DNA of 64,000 bases, taken from Planktomarina temperata RCA23. Its GTDB lineage: Bacteria; Pseudomonadota; Alphaproteobacteria; Rhodobacterales; Rhodobacteraceae. Shown here piece after piece: positions 44,891-55,623 of the stretch (position 1 is its first letter; each line of letters starts with the position of its first letter). The DNA is taken from contig NZ_CP003984.1 of NCBI RefSeq assembly GCF_000738435.1, forward strand, positions 2,914,001-2,978,000. Reading direction: 5' to 3'. Made by a program: the position numbers and the translations under genes. The notes under the pieces are model-generated. The model saw nothing but the letters and a program-made list of their open reading frames with translations. It made no database searches and had not been told where the DNA came from.

Positions 44891-45799
44891 TTAACGCCCG
44901 ATCACCGCTTCAAATTCTCGCCATTCCCCCTTGCTCATACCTGAATCTTCCTGCGTAACAGGCTCGCCGGCAAGCATACGCTTCAGACATTCAACCGATT
45001 TTGCCGAGAGCACCGCGCCACCCAAACGGTAATCCTCAAAAGCGCCATAGGCCGCCGGCACCCAGTCGCGCACCATCTCACAAATAGCCTCCGCATAGAC
45101 CCGAATTTCATATTGCGCATGAGAATCAGCCCGAAGACGCAGGAAGTGAAACAGGTTATGCAGATCAACTTTCCAATACCATTGCGTGTAAATATTCGCC
45201 GGTAGGTTCATGCGCGCCAATTCACGGGCCAAACCATCCTGCCCATCATCCGAGATCATCGACTCATAATTGTCATAGGCGCGGTTGCTGTCCGATTTCA
45301 AAATCTCCAAAACCCGCGCCGCTTCGGCCCCTTGCAAAACCTGACCACGGCCCTGATTGTTCACCACCGATTGCGCAGCCAGAGAGTCCGGCTCTGGAAT
45401 GTAAAACTCCCGATCCAAAATCGAATAGCGCGCTGAATACTCATTTACATTGGCCGTGCGGTGGCGAATCCATTGGCGAGCCACAAAAACCGGTAATTTC
45501 ACATGCAGTTTGATTTCGCACATCTCAAAAGGCGTGGAATGCCAGTGGCGCATCAGGTAACGAATGAGGCCCGCATCATTTTGTACGGATTTTGTCCCCT
45601 TGCCGTAGCTGACCCGTGCGGCTTGGCAGATAGCGGCATCATCGCCCATATAATCGATCACCCGCACAAACCCGTGGTCCAAAACAGGCTTGGCACTGTA
45701 AAGATGTTCTTCCATGCCTGGCGCGACAGCCCGCAGGGTAAGCTGGGGATTTGATCGCAGCTGGTCAATTTCTTCTTGTTGTTCTGGTGTCAGCAGCAT
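44891..45799 (-). CDS. thyX: FAD-dependent thymidylate synthase
   Basis: Makes dTMP from dUMP using methylenetetrahydrofolate and reduced FAD. 302 residues. The ThyX signature is at 112-125 ([14 protein letters not shown], fitting RHR-x3-N-E-x-S-x-R-Y). ATG 45799 has AAGGGG upstream; an in-frame start at 45895 would lengthen the N-terminus without family support. It is divergent from the glyoxalase gene with 96 bases between. A thyA gene is not in the window. Confidence 0.96.
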   Translation of the reverse strand: MLLTPEQQEEIDQLRSNPQLTLRAVAPGMEEHLYSAKPVLDHGFVRVIDYMGDDAAICQAARVSYGKGTKSVQNDAGLIRYLMRHWHSTPFEMCEIKLHVKLPVFVARQWIRHRTANVNEYSARYSILDREFYIPEPDSLAAQSVVNNQGRGQVLQGAEAARVLEILKSDSNRAYDNYESMISDDGQDGLARELARMNLPANIYTQWYWKVDLHNLFHFLRLRADSHAQYEIRVYAEAICEMVRDWVPAAYGAFEDYRLGGAVLSAKSVECLKRMLAGEPVTQEDSGMSKGEWREFEAVIGR

Positions 45800-45895
45800 C
45801 ACTATCCCCTTAGTTAACCCCATCTGGAGTGATTCCCTTAACACTATATATGGAGTAATCTGAAGGATGAACCTACTATATAAAGGCAAATGCAA

Positions 45896-46318
45896 ATGAA
45901 ATATCTACACACAATGGTCCGCGTGGCCGATTTAGACGCCTCCATCGCTTTTTTTGCCCTCTTGGGGCTAGAAGAAACGCGCCGTTGGGACAATGAAGCT
46001 GGACGTTTCACCCTGGTTTTTATGGCTCCTCCTGGCCAACCAGAGTGTCCCGTTGAACTGACCTATAACTGGGATGGTGATGACGGCCTGCCGTCAGACA
46101 GCCGACATTTCGGGCATTTGGCCTATGAGGTGAAAGATATTTATGCCACCTGCCAGCATCTCATGGACAATGGCATCACAATCAATCGCCCGCCACGCGA
46201 AGGCCGCATGGCTTTTGTGCGCAGCCCAGACAATATCTCGATTGAGCTCTTGCAAGAGGGTGACAACCTGCCCGTGGCCGAACCCTGGGCGAGTATGGAA
46301 AACATCGGTCATTGGTGA
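45896..46318 (+). CDS. gloA: Lactoylglutathione lyase (glyoxalase I)
   Basis: 140 residues, VOC fold with two beta-alpha-beta-beta-beta modules: [20 protein letters not shown] and [18 protein letters not shown]. Metal ligands are His5 and the Glu of ELTYNW, then the His of HFGHLAYEV and the Glu of ISIELLQ, so the zinc/nickel site is complete. It detoxifies methylglyoxal together with glutathione, kept reduced by the gor product of this window. ATG 45896 has better AAAGG spacing than ATG 45890. The stop overlaps the start of the DUF1194 gene. Confidence 0.93.
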   Translation: MKYLHTMVRVADLDASIAFFALLGLEETRRWDNEAGRFTLVFMAPPGQPECPVELTYNWDGDDGLPSDSRHFGHLAYEVKDIYATCQHLMDNGITINRPPREGRMAFVRSPDNISIELLQEGDNLPVAEPWASMENIGHW

Positions 46319-47049
46319 ATCGTCGCCTCTGCAAAGCCCTGGCCGCTCTGTCATTTACGTTTTGGGTGACAAGCTCGGCCGGCGCTGACGCCGCCTGCCG
46401 CCAGGCCCTGGCCTTGGGCCTGGATGTGTCAGGATCTGTTGACGAGGCCGAATATCAGCTGCAACTGCAGGGGCTGGCCGCCGCCTTGATCAGTGATGAT
46501 GTCCGCGCAAGTCTCATGCGCCTGCCCGATGCACCGGTCCGGATTTTGGTTTTTGAATGGAGCGGTCAGGACTATCAGCGGGTCCTCATCCCGTGGACAG
46601 ATATAACAAGCCCATCGCGCCTTAAGGCTGTTTCCGAGCAACTGCGGTCCACCACCCGCCGCCAAGCCCCACCAACCACCGCTTTGGGTCAAGCCATACA
46701 GGTCGGAGCTGGGTTTCTAAACCAACAGCCAGACTGCTGGAAGCGCACTTTGGATATTTCGGGGGATGGGAAAAACAACACGGGTCCAGAACCGCATCAC
46801 GTCAACGGCCCAGAGAAGATCGGAGATATTGTCATCAACGCATTGATCATCGGCGTTGATGCCACCTCCCGGCTGTCCCATGCTGAACTGTCCATTGCCG
46901 AATTGACCGCCTATTTTGCGCATCGCGTTCTGGCCGGGCCAGACGCGTTTTCCGAAGTTGCCATCGGTTTTGACGATTATGAGCGCGCCATGAGCCGAAA
47001 ATTACTTCGCGAATTGGAATTTTTGAGCATGAGCCAATCGGATCAATAA
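46315..47049 (+). CDS. Exported DUF1194 protein with von Willebrand A domain
   Basis: 244 residues from GTG 46315, which overlaps the gloA stop (GTGA). A signal peptide ([26 protein letters not shown]) precedes a VWA-like domain whose metal motif is LDVSGSVDEAEY (D-x-S-x-S). ISGDGKNNTGP and RVLAGPDAFSEVAIGFDDY are typical of DUF1194, a periplasmic family of unknown role common in Rhodobacteraceae. Its 3-prime end overlaps the convergent ldtR gene by seven bases. Confidence 0.88.
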   Translation: MNRRLCKALAALSFTFWVTSSAGADAACRQALALGLDVSGSVDEAEYQLQLQGLAAALISDDVRASLMRLPDAPVRILVFEWSGQDYQRVLIPWTDITSPSRLKAVSEQLRSTTRRQAPPTTALGQAIQVGAGFLNQQPDCWKRTLDISGDGKNNTGPEPHHVNGPEKIGDIVINALIIGVDATSRLSHAELSIAELTAYFAHRVLAGPDAFSEVAIGFDDYERAMSRKLLRELEFLSMSQSDQ

Positions 47050-47528
47050 ATAAATCGAATCTGTTTGCCCCAATATTGCTCCATCCGCCGCAGCGCTGCA
47101 TTGATATCCTCGACCCCGGTGCCTTGCAAAACCCCCTCCGATTGCAGCGCAGCCGCATGACCCTCAAACAAGTCATTCACAAGTCCACGAATATGTTGCC
47201 CCTTATCGGTCAGCCTCACGCGCACAGACCGCCGGTCCGCCCGGCACCGTTCATGGTGCATATAGCCCATACCCACCAATTTTTTCAGATTGTAACTGAC
47301 ATTTGAGCCCTGATAATATCCGCGGCTCTTCAGCTCGCCCGCGGTGACCTCATTGTCGCCGATGTTGAATACGAGCAAAGCCTGCACGGGGTTGATCTCA
47401 ATCACCCCAACCCGCTCAAATTCATCTTTGATAACATCCAACAACAAACGATGGAGCCGCTCGACCAAAGCCAAACTCTCCAAGTAATGGGTCATAAAAC
47501 TCTTGCCGGTTTTGGAATCGCCACTCAT
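47043..47528 (-). CDS. ldtR: MarR-family transcriptional regulator, LdtR type
   Basis: 161 residues with a winged helix-turn-helix: YLESLALVERLHRLLLDVIK dimer helix, AGELKSRGYYQGSNVSYNLKKL recognition helix and the wing DRRSVRVRLTDKG. The YYQGSNVSYNLKKLV block is the mark of the alphaproteobacterial LdtR group, in which the founding member controls an L,D-transpeptidase and stress tolerance. The target here is not in the window. ATG 47528 has GAGAGG upstream. The 71-bp gap to sdhE on the same strand may carry its own promoter. Confidence 0.88.
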   Translation of the reverse strand: MSGDSKTGKSFMTHYLESLALVERLHRLLLDVIKDEFERVGVIEINPVQALLVFNIGDNEVTAGELKSRGYYQGSNVSYNLKKLVGMGYMHHERCRADRRSVRVRLTDKGQHIRGLVNDLFEGHAAALQSEGVLQGTGVEDINAALRRMEQYWGKQIRFIY

Positions 47529-47599
47529 TGATCGCCTCTCACACTGCTTCGGTCCGCAGTATTGAGGAAATTCGCGAATATTATCTAAACGAGATGCGT

Positions 47600-47866
47600 T
47601 TAAACGGATGGACCCTGCAAACCTGCGACGATTTGGCCGATCATGGGCGCAAATTCTGCGGGAGCTGCGGCACTTCCGGTTACCCAAGAATAAAGATCAT
47701 GGTCATTTTCTGCCAGCAACAAGTCGTAATTCACCAGCTCTTCTTCAGTCATCCGCTCCAAGGCGATTTCAGCAAAATGGCTTAAAATAATGTCCATTTC
47801 TTTGATTCCACGGCGCATAGAACGCATCTTCAGGCGTTTGATCCTATGATCATGCAGCTCAATCAT
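47600..47866 (-). CDS. sdhE: FAD assembly factor SdhE (succinate dehydrogenase assembly factor 2)
   Basis: 88 residues. RMKMRSMRRGIKEMD-like start (RSMRRGIKEMDIIL) with the conserved RGxxExD motif needed for flavinylation, then FAEIALERMTEEELVNYDLLLAENDHDLYSWVTG. It promotes covalent attachment of FAD to SdhA. Start overlaps the XRE regulator stop by four bases. The sdh operon itself is not in the window. Confidence 0.92.
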   Translation of the reverse strand: MIELHDHRIKRLKMRSMRRGIKEMDIILSHFAEIALERMTEEELVNYDLLLAENDHDLYSWVTGSAAAPAEFAPMIGQIVAGLQGPSV

Positions 47867-48255
47867 TTCATGGCCAACCTTAATTTTTTTTCCAATTTAC
47901 TCAGCCGATCGGCGGTACGGTTCATGTCCGTTTTTATTGCGCGCATTTCGATTAAAATTGTTTGAATATCGTCGGACAGCGGCGCCGTGTTCGGCTCTTC
48001 TGGCCCGATCCCCTCACCGCTCAGAAGCCACGGCAAAGACACGTTGAGCATTCCAGTCAACATTTGCAATTTATTGGCCCGCGGCTCGGAACGATCCTCT
48101 TCCCAGGCCTGCAAAGTGGTCAATTTAATTCCCAGACGGCGCGACAGTTGCGCCTGGGTCATGCCAGCCTTTTCCCGCGCCCCCAGAACACGATCCCCAA
48201 ACGTGGCTGCATCGGGACCGTACCAATCGAAGTTTGTATCAGATTCATTTTCCAT
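47863..48255 (-). CDS. XRE-family helix-turn-helix regulator
   Basis: 130 residues from ATG 48255. The HTH lies at about 18-75 (FGDRVLGAREKAGMTQAQLSRRL, LTTLQAWEEDRSEPRANKL), followed by LPWLLSGEGIGP and a C-terminal coiled coil (IQTILIEMRAIKTDMNRTADRLSKLEKKL) that likely dimerises. The HTH plus coiled coil is a conserved regulator adjacent to sdhE in Rhodobacteraceae; the target is unknown. It is divergent from aspC with 88 bp between, so one of the two promoters may be its target. Confidence 0.88.
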   Translation of the reverse strand: MENESDTNFDWYGPDAATFGDRVLGAREKAGMTQAQLSRRLGIKLTTLQAWEEDRSEPRANKLQMLTGMLNVSLPWLLSGEGIGPEEPNTAPLSDDIQTILIEMRAIKTDMNRTADRLSKLEKKLRLAMK

Positions 48256-48319
48256 AATCGTTTTTCTCTTTCCAATTACTTCGCCTTGCAGAGCCCTGCA
48301 CATCTATCTAGAATTGTAG

Positions 48320-49546
<1,227 letters not shown>

Positions 49547-49560
49547 TTTGAGTTATTGCC

Positions 49561-49965
49561 ATGACCATTGCCCTACCAAGGTATTTTTTTCGAATCCGCG
49601 AAAACGGTGCGGTCCTGTTCAAGACTCCGGGAAATAATCGCCAAAATCGGCTGGAAATGCACCAAATCGCGGCAATTAACATACGCAACGAGACCGTGAA
49701 ACCGCTGGGCGATACTGTCCTGACCGATGAAGAAACCAAGTTGATCGCAGACTGGATGCGAGAGCGCAAAACCGTGCTAGAAGAGCGTGAAATCGATGAC
49801 ATTTTACGAACTATTGATCACCTCAATCTGACCGCGCAATGGGCGCAATCAAAAGCCAGCGATGCAGATCTAGAGCGAGTCACAGATCAGCTGTTATTGT
49901 CCATGCATGATCTGCGAACAATCCTGAGCCGCAAAAAAATCGAGCGGGCCACGAACAAGCCCTAA
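49561..49965 (+). CDS. Conserved protein of unknown function downstream of aspC
   Basis: 134 residues; I recognise it only as a conserved Rhodobacteraceae neighbour of aspC. N-terminal beta-rich part (IALPRYFFRIRENGAVLFKT, AAINIRNETVKPLGDTVLT), then two long charged helices (WMRERKTVLEEREIDDILRTIDHL; RVTDQLLLSMHDLRTILSRKKIERA). No membrane segment. It starts 14 bases after aspC and probably shares its transcript; its stop overlaps the convergent MATE gene by four bases. Confidence 0.78.
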   Translation: MTIALPRYFFRIRENGAVLFKTPGNNRQNRLEMHQIAAINIRNETVKPLGDTVLTDEETKLIADWMRERKTVLEEREIDDILRTIDHLNLTAQWAQSKASDADLERVTDQLLLSMHDLRTILSRKKIERATNKP

Positions 49966-51311
49966 GGATTACGCCCAGCCAGACGGTGAAACCGCAGCCA
50001 AAGTAAGACCGCGGCCAGTCCGAGCCCAACGACCAGACCCATCCATATGCCGGCCTCTTGGAAGCCGAACCAAAAGCCCAAAACATAGCTGATCGGCAGG
50101 CCGATCAACCAATAGGATATCGCGGCGATCCACATGGGCACTTTGGTGTCTTGCAACCCGCGCAGCAGGCTCAGGGCCACAACCTGTGCGGCATCGACAA
50201 ATTGAAACAATGCCGCGAGCATCAACAAGAGCGTGCCGATGCGTAGGATGTCAGCGGTCAAAGGATCCTGCGGGTCCAAAAACGCACGGATCAGAAGCTG
50301 CGGGCTCGTCAGGAAAAAGAATATGGCCACAATGGCCGCAATGCTCGACAAGCCCATTGTCACCCAGGCTGTGCGCCGGACCGCGGGCCAGTCCTGCCGA
50401 GCAAAGGCTTTGCCGGCGCGCACCGTGCCGGCTTGTGACAATCCCATATGCACCATGAAACTCAACGCCGCCAGCTGCAATACAATACCATGGGCCGCCA
50501 GCTCCAAATGTCCGAGCCAACCCATCATAAAGGCGGACGCGGCAAACAATCCACTTTCGGCAAGGGCCGTGGCTGAGATCGGCACCGCAAGCCGGGTGAC
50601 GGCCAGGGCGGCGCTGCCATCAAATCGCCAGAAGCGGGCGAACATCTGTTGTTCGGGAAAATTGCGCTGGATGTAGATCACAAATCCGAGCAGAGCCAAC
50701 GTTTGCGCCATGACCGACGCAATCGCTGCGCCCTGCAGCCCCAACTCCGGCAGCCCCCAATTGCCAAATATCAAGGCATAGTTGATCAGCGCATTGGCCA
50801 CCAAAACAAAGAGGGACACCCAAAGCACGATCCCGGCATGTTCCAGCGCCGAAAGATAGCTGCGCAGCACCAACCCCCACAATGCGGGCCATAGGCCAAA
50901 ACCCGCGATGCGGAGATAGTCCTGCGCGCCCTGTGCCACTGTGGGATCCTGACCCATCGCCTCAAGCAGAGGGCGGGCATGCCACATGGGCAAAAACGAT
51001 AGAGCCGCGGCCAAAGTCGACACCCAAAGCCCCATGCGCGTGGCCCGCCTGGCCGATTGCGAATCCTCCTCCGCCATAGATTTGGCCACCATCGGCAAAA
51101 TTGCGAAAGCAAAACCGGAGGTTGCGATGAAGGCGATGAACAAGACTTGGGCGCCCAAAGTCACCTGCGCCAGCGCCAGAACGGAATACCAGCCCAGCAT
51201 CAACGTATCGGTTGTATGCACAGCAAATTGCGCCACTTGGCTGCCAACCAAAGGCAGTCCCAAGATCAACAAAGATCGCGCTTCCAATGTGATCGCAGAG
51301 GTTTTTTTCAT
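49962..51311 (-). CDS. MATE family efflux transporter
   Basis: 449 residues with twelve predicted membrane helices in two six-helix halves. The first half begins LLILGLPLVGSQVAQFAVHTTDTLMLGW, matching the MATE signature; FVDAAQVVALSLLRGLQDTKVPMWI lies in the second half. It exports organic cations or drugs in exchange for Na+ or H+; the substrate is unknown. It is convergent with the aspC unit and divergent from parE. Confidence 0.93.
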   Translation of the reverse strand: MKKTSAITLEARSLLILGLPLVGSQVAQFAVHTTDTLMLGWYSVLALAQVTLGAQVLFIAFIATSGFAFAILPMVAKSMAEEDSQSARRATRMGLWVSTLAAALSFLPMWHARPLLEAMGQDPTVAQGAQDYLRIAGFGLWPALWGLVLRSYLSALEHAGIVLWVSLFVLVANALINYALIFGNWGLPELGLQGAAIASVMAQTLALLGFVIYIQRNFPEQQMFARFWRFDGSAALAVTRLAVPISATALAESGLFAASAFMMGWLGHLELAAHGIVLQLAALSFMVHMGLSQAGTVRAGKAFARQDWPAVRRTAWVTMGLSSIAAIVAIFFFLTSPQLLIRAFLDPQDPLTADILRIGTLLLMLAALFQFVDAAQVVALSLLRGLQDTKVPMWIAAISYWLIGLPISYVLGFWFGFQEAGIWMGLVVGLGLAAVLLWLRFHRLAGRNP

Positions 51312-51448
51312 ATCTTTCTCTTAAGCAGAAGCCAGCGGTCTGACCAGTGGTGAAATCGGCAAGGAATATGGACCGCGCCGCGCGCCAGGTCTTTTCTTGC
51401 CCGGCAACTTCTGCCATGAATACCGCCAATCAAAGAAAGAGCAGCCCA

Positions 51449-53407
51449 ATGGCAAGTGACCTATTATCTTCGGCCGCAAATACGGATTATGACGCCTCCT
51501 CCATTGAGGTGTTGGAAGGTCTCGAGCCGGTGCGCAAACGACCCGGCATGTATATCGGCGGCACCGATGAGCGGGCCTTGCACCATCTGGTGGCTGAGGT
51601 TTTGGACAACTCAATGGATGAGGCGGTGGCAGGCCATGCCAATCGCATCGAAGTTGAGCTGCACGCAGATTATTCCGTAACCATCCGCGACAATGGCCGC
51701 GGTATTCCTGTTGATCCCCATCCGAAATTTCCCGACAAATCCGCCCTTGAGGTTATCCTGTGCACCTTGCACGCCGGTGGCAAATTTTCTGGCAAAGCCT
51801 ATCAAACCTCGGGCGGCCTGCATGGGGTTGGTGCCTCTGTGGTCAATGCGCTCTCCGATTCCATGGTTGTCGAAGTCGCCCGCAATCGGGAACTCTACGA
51901 GCAGCGCTTCGCCCGCGGCATCCCGCTGGGTCCCATTGCCAAGATCGGCGCCGCCCCCAATCGCCGCGGCACCTCGGTCACCTTTCATGCAGATGAACAG
52001 ATCTTCGGCAAGCATCGATTCAAACCTGCGCGCCTCTTTGCCTCTATTCGATCTAAGGCCTATCTGTTTTCCGGCGTCGAAATTCGGTGGAAAACCGAGA
52101 TTGATGATGGCGAAACACCGCGTGAAGCGACGTTCCATTTTCCCGGTGGCCTGTCAGACTATCTCGTGGAGACCCTGGGCAAAGCCAGCACCTATGCCGA
52201 GGCCCCTTTCGCCGGCACCGTGGATTTTCAAGAGCGCTTCAATGTGCCCGGCAAGGTGGAATGGGCGGTCAATTGGACACCATCGCGTGATGGCTTAATC
52301 CAATCCTATTGTAACACCGTACCGACACCGGAAGGTGGCACCCATGAAAGCGGGTTCTGGGCCGCAATCTTAAAAGGCATCAAAGCCTATGGCGAGTTGG
52401 TCAATAACCGCAAAGCCAGCAACATCACCCGTGATGACCTCACAACAGGCGGTTGCGCGCTGGTCTCTTGTTTCATCAGCGAGCCGGAATTCGTCGGCCA
52501 AACCAAAGACCGTTTGGCCACTGTCGAAGCTCAACGATTGGTCGAAAACTCCGTCCGTGACCGGTTCGACAATTGGCTTGCGGCCGATACGAAGTCCGCC
52601 GGCGCAATCCTCGATTTCTTGGTCCTGCGCGCTGGGGAGCGCCTGCGGCGCCGGCAGGAAAAAGAAACGCAGCGCAAATCTGCCACTAAGAAACTGCGCC
52701 TGCCGGGAAAACTCACCGATTGCACCTCTAAAACCCGCGAGGGCACGGAATTATTTATCGTTGAAGGCGACAGCGCTGGCGGCTCAGGCAAAGGCGCGCG
52801 CAATCGCGTCAACCAAGCGCTTTTGCCCCTCAAGGGGAAAATCCTCAACGTCTTGGGCGCCGCATCAAATAAACTCGGCTCGAATGCTGAGATCAGCGAC
52901 CTCTGCGAAGCGCTGGGCGTCGGGATTGGCACAAAATTCAATATTGATGATCTGCGCTATGAAAAAGTCATCATCATGACCGATGCCGATGTCGATGGAG
53001 CCCATATCGCCAGCCTTCTCATGACGTTCTTTTTCTCACAAATGCGGCCTTTGATTGATGCCGGTCATCTTTATCTGGCCTGCCCCCCGCTGTTTCGCCT
53101 AACGCAGGGAGCCAAGCGGGTGTATTGCCTGGATGAGGCAGAGAAAGATCTCTGGCTTGCCAAGGGATTGGGCGGTAAGGGCAAAATTGACGTCAGCCGT
53201 TTCAAAGGTCTGGGCGAAATGGATGCCAAGGATCTCAAAGAGACCACAATGGACCCGTCGACACGCAAATTGATTCGCGTCACCGTTGATGAGGACACGC
53301 CGGGCGAGACCGGAGATCTCATTGAACGTTTGATGGGCAAAAAGCCGGAAAAACGGTTTGAGTATATCCAAGCCAACGCCAAATTCGTTGAAGAGCTCGA
53401 TCTATAG
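51449..53407 (+). CDS. parE: DNA topoisomerase IV subunit B
   Basis: ATPase subunit for chromosome decatenation. 652 residues, shorter than GyrB and lacking the C-terminal GyrB insertion. GHKL motifs LDNSMDEA (52-59) and DNGRGIP (81-87), TOPRIM motif EGDSAGGSGKG (439-449) and DADVDGAHI (512-520), and the end EYIQANAKFVEELDL. ATG 51449 is the family start (MASDLLSSAANT), with AAAGAG upstream. parC is not in the window. Confidence 0.95.
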   Translation: MASDLLSSAANTDYDASSIEVLEGLEPVRKRPGMYIGGTDERALHHLVAEVLDNSMDEAVAGHANRIEVELHADYSVTIRDNGRGIPVDPHPKFPDKSALEVILCTLHAGGKFSGKAYQTSGGLHGVGASVVNALSDSMVVEVARNRELYEQRFARGIPLGPIAKIGAAPNRRGTSVTFHADEQIFGKHRFKPARLFASIRSKAYLFSGVEIRWKTEIDDGETPREATFHFPGGLSDYLVETLGKASTYAEAPFAGTVDFQERFNVPGKVEWAVNWTPSRDGLIQSYCNTVPTPEGGTHESGFWAAILKGIKAYGELVNNRKASNITRDDLTTGGCALVSCFISEPEFVGQTKDRLATVEAQRLVENSVRDRFDNWLAADTKSAGAILDFLVLRAGERLRRRQEKETQRKSATKKLRLPGKLTDCTSKTREGTELFIVEGDSAGGSGKGARNRVNQALLPLKGKILNVLGAASNKLGSNAEISDLCEALGVGIGTKFNIDDLRYEKVIIMTDADVDGAHIASLLMTFFFSQMRPLIDAGHLYLACPPLFRLTQGAKRVYCLDEAEKDLWLAKGLGGKGKIDVSRFKGLGEMDAKDLKETTMDPSTRKLIRVTVDEDTPGETGDLIERLMGKKPEKRFEYIQANAKFVEELDL

Positions 53408-53431
53408 ACCCCAGAAAGAGGACCGCAATCT

Positions 53432-53866
53432 ATGCCAATCTATGCGATTACAATGCTTGCGGCGGGGATTGGGATACCGGTCTTGGCCGCGATGAATGCA
53501 GCCCTCGGCCGATCTCTTGGCGCGCCCATGCTCGCCGGGGTGGTGTTGATCGCTGTGGGCTTGCTCACCGCCAGCCTGGTCGCCATGACCCAAGGGCCCA
53601 GCGCTCTGGTCAAACTCGCAACTGCACCAAAACATCTGTTCTTTGCCGGCGTCTTGCTGGCGTTTTATGTGCTGTCCATAACCGCGATTGCGCCCAAGTT
53701 TGGCGTTGGAAATGCCATTTTCTTTGTGCTCATCGGCCAATTGATTTCCGCGGCCGTGATCGATCATTTCGGATTATTTGGCGCTCAGCAAATCCCTCTG
53801 ACCTGGACCCGTCTCAGCGGATTACTTCTCATGGCCACCGGGGTCTTGCTGACGCAAAAGGCCTAA
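53432..53866 (+). CDS. Small DMT transporter, YdcZ family
   Basis: 144 residues and five hydrophobic segments. ITMLAAGIGIPVLAAMNAALGRSLGAP is the YdcZ start pattern (N-x-A-LG repeat), and the end TWTRLSGLLLMATGVLLTQ is also typical. A half-size transporter expected to act as a dimer; the substrate is unknown. It starts 24 bases after parE on the same strand and may be read from its promoter. Confidence 0.88.
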   Translation: MPIYAITMLAAGIGIPVLAAMNAALGRSLGAPMLAGVVLIAVGLLTASLVAMTQGPSALVKLATAPKHLFFAGVLLAFYVLSITAIAPKFGVGNAIFFVLIGQLISAAVIDHFGLFGAQQIPLTWTRLSGLLLMATGVLLTQKA

Positions 53867-53875
53867 GCGACCAGT

Positions 53876-54865
53876 CTACTGCGGACCCTTTGCCAGCTCC
53901 GCAACCAGATCCCAGAGCGCATCAGGCACATCAACTTCCGCCATAGGGCTGCGGGCACTGCCGGGAAGCCGTGCGCCCTCCTGCGAAGCCACCGCATCTG
54001 CAAGCCGTGCCAAACGATCGGCAAACCCGTCATGATGGGTGCTCGGATCCAAAATAAGGTAAAACTGCCCCAATCCATGCGGCGGGCCGTCCGGCAATTT
54101 CAAGCCACCGACATCCAAGGAATTGACAGACCCTGTCATCCCCGCGGCGAGAAGCTCGGCCAATATGCCAAAACCCCAGCCTTTATAGCCGCCGGCTGAG
54201 ACCAAAGCTCCGCCCAGTGCTGCCTCTGGATTCGTCGTCGGCACACCCTGCGCATCCACAGCCCAGCCTAAAGGAATTTCCTCCCCGGCGGCCTTTGCCA
54301 TGGTGATCTTGCCCAGCGCCACGGCAGAGGTGGAAAAGTCAAAATGCACCGCGAGGCCACCGGCACCATCTGGAACCGACATGGCAATGGGATTGGTGCC
54401 AATCACCTTTTGGTTGCCCCCCGGAGGCGCCACAACTGGGCTGGCGTTGGTAAAACCAATCGCCATCAAACCCTCAGCGGCCAATTGCGCGGTGAAATAT
54501 CCCAAAGATGTGCAGGTGTGCGCATGAGCCACCGCGAGCGAGGCCGTGCCATTCTCCCGCGCGGCGGCCACCGCCATGGGCAAAGCGGCCTCAAAAGCCG
54601 GCTGCGCAAAGCCATAGCCCGCGTCCGATAAGATCGAGCCCGGCCGGGAGGCCGTGACCTTTGGATCCACCGAACCGCTCACCCGGCCTGTGGCCAATTG
54701 GCGGCAATAGCTCTCGAGATAATAGAGCCCGCAAATCACATTGCCATGCGCCTCCGCATCGGCAACGGCCCGCGCCACAGAGGTGGCTATCCAGTCTTTT
54801 GCGCCAAAAGCTTCAAGCGCCAATTTACTGGCAGTTTCAATTTCCAAGACAGAGCAGCGCGGCAT
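53876..54865 (-). CDS. Ldh-family (malate/L-lactate dehydrogenase-like) oxidoreductase
   Basis: 329 residues of the LDH2/MDH-YlbC fold, NAD(P)-dependent and unrelated to classical Rossmann dehydrogenases. AVAHAHTCTSLGYFTAQLAAEGLMAIGFTNASPVVAPPGG and TNPIAMSVPDG are family blocks, with LVSAGGYKGWGFGILAELL toward the C-terminus. Members act on malate, ureidoglycolate, sulfolactate or delta-1-piperideine/pyrroline carboxylates. Without context genes the substrate is undetermined. It is convergent with the YdcZ gene. Confidence 0.88.
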   Translation of the reverse strand: MPRCSVLEIETASKLALEAFGAKDWIATSVARAVADAEAHGNVICGLYYLESYCRQLATGRVSGSVDPKVTASRPGSILSDAGYGFAQPAFEAALPMAVAAARENGTASLAVAHAHTCTSLGYFTAQLAAEGLMAIGFTNASPVVAPPGGNQKVIGTNPIAMSVPDGAGGLAVHFDFSTSAVALGKITMAKAAGEEIPLGWAVDAQGVPTTNPEAALGGALVSAGGYKGWGFGILAELLAAGMTGSVNSLDVGGLKLPDGPPHGLGQFYLILDPSTHHDGFADRLARLADAVASQEGARLPGSARSPMAEVDVPDALWDLVAELAKGPQ

Positions 54866-54945
54866 AGCATTTCCAATTCAAACAGGTCTAAAGGTCATCA
54901 TTTTGGAGAAAAAATCAGGCTTTTCCAGGTTAAGCAACACAATAT

Positions 54946-55623
54946 TCAGACAATCTGTCCCTTGCTCAACCGCACTTGCCGGTCCATCCGGGCAGCCAAC
55001 TCCATATTATGCGTGGCAATCAACGCCGCCATGCCCGTGCTGCGCACGAGGCCCATCAAGACATCAAACACGTGATCAGAGGTTTCAGGGTCGAGGTTCC
55101 CAGTCGGCTCATCGGCCAACAGAAGTTTTGGTTCATTGGCCAGTGCACGGCAAAAGGCGACCCTTTGTTGCTCCCCGCCGGACAATTCACTCGGTCTGTG
55201 ATCGGCACGCTCTGCCAAACCCGTTTGATCCAAAAGCTCCAGCGCCCGTTTGCGGGCAGAACCGACCGCCTTGCCCGCCGCCTGCTGCGGCAGCATGATA
55301 TTTTCAGCCGCCGTGAATTCTGGGAGCAGATGATGAAATTGATAGACAAAACCAATTTCCATCCGTCGCAAATCCGTGCGCAGCCGATCATCGGCGCGTG
55401 ACATGTCGCGCCCCGCAATCTGCAACTGACCACTGTCGGCGGTGTCCAGCAGGCCGGCAATATGCAGCAATGTGGACTTTCCCGAACCAGATGGCGCCAC
55501 CAGCGAGGTCACTTGCCCAGCCATCAGCGTCAAATCACAGCTCTGCAGCACCCTCACCTCATTGGCCTGGCCCGGATTGTAGGATTTACAGATCCCCGTC
55601 AACGACAACACCGGCTCATTCAT
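54946..55623 (-). CDS. lolD: Lipoprotein-releasing ABC transporter ATPase LolD
   Basis: 225 residues. Walker [13 protein letters not shown], signature [15 protein letters not shown], Walker [14 protein letters not shown] and the switch H in [12 protein letters not shown]. The LolD mark [19 protein letters not shown] lies between Walker A and signature. It powers extraction of outer-membrane lipoproteins from the inner membrane. It overlaps the permease gene by eight bases. Confidence 0.95.
   Translation of the reverse strand: MNEPVLSLTGICKSYNPGQANEVRVLQSCDLTLMAGQVTSLVAPSGSGKSTLLHIAGLLDTADSGQLQIAGRDMSRADDRLRTDLRRMEIGFVYQFHHLLPEFTAAENIMLPQQAAGKAVGSARKRALELLDQTGLAERADHRPSELSGGEQQRVAFCRALANEPKLLLADEPTGNLDPETSDHVFDVLMGLVRSTGMAALIATHNMELAARMDRQVRLSKGQIV

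Noticed and set aside
51449-53407. DNA gyrase subunit B
   Set aside because: Length (652 residues), the N-terminal sequence and the C-terminal ending fit ParE better, and the GyrB-specific insertion is absent.
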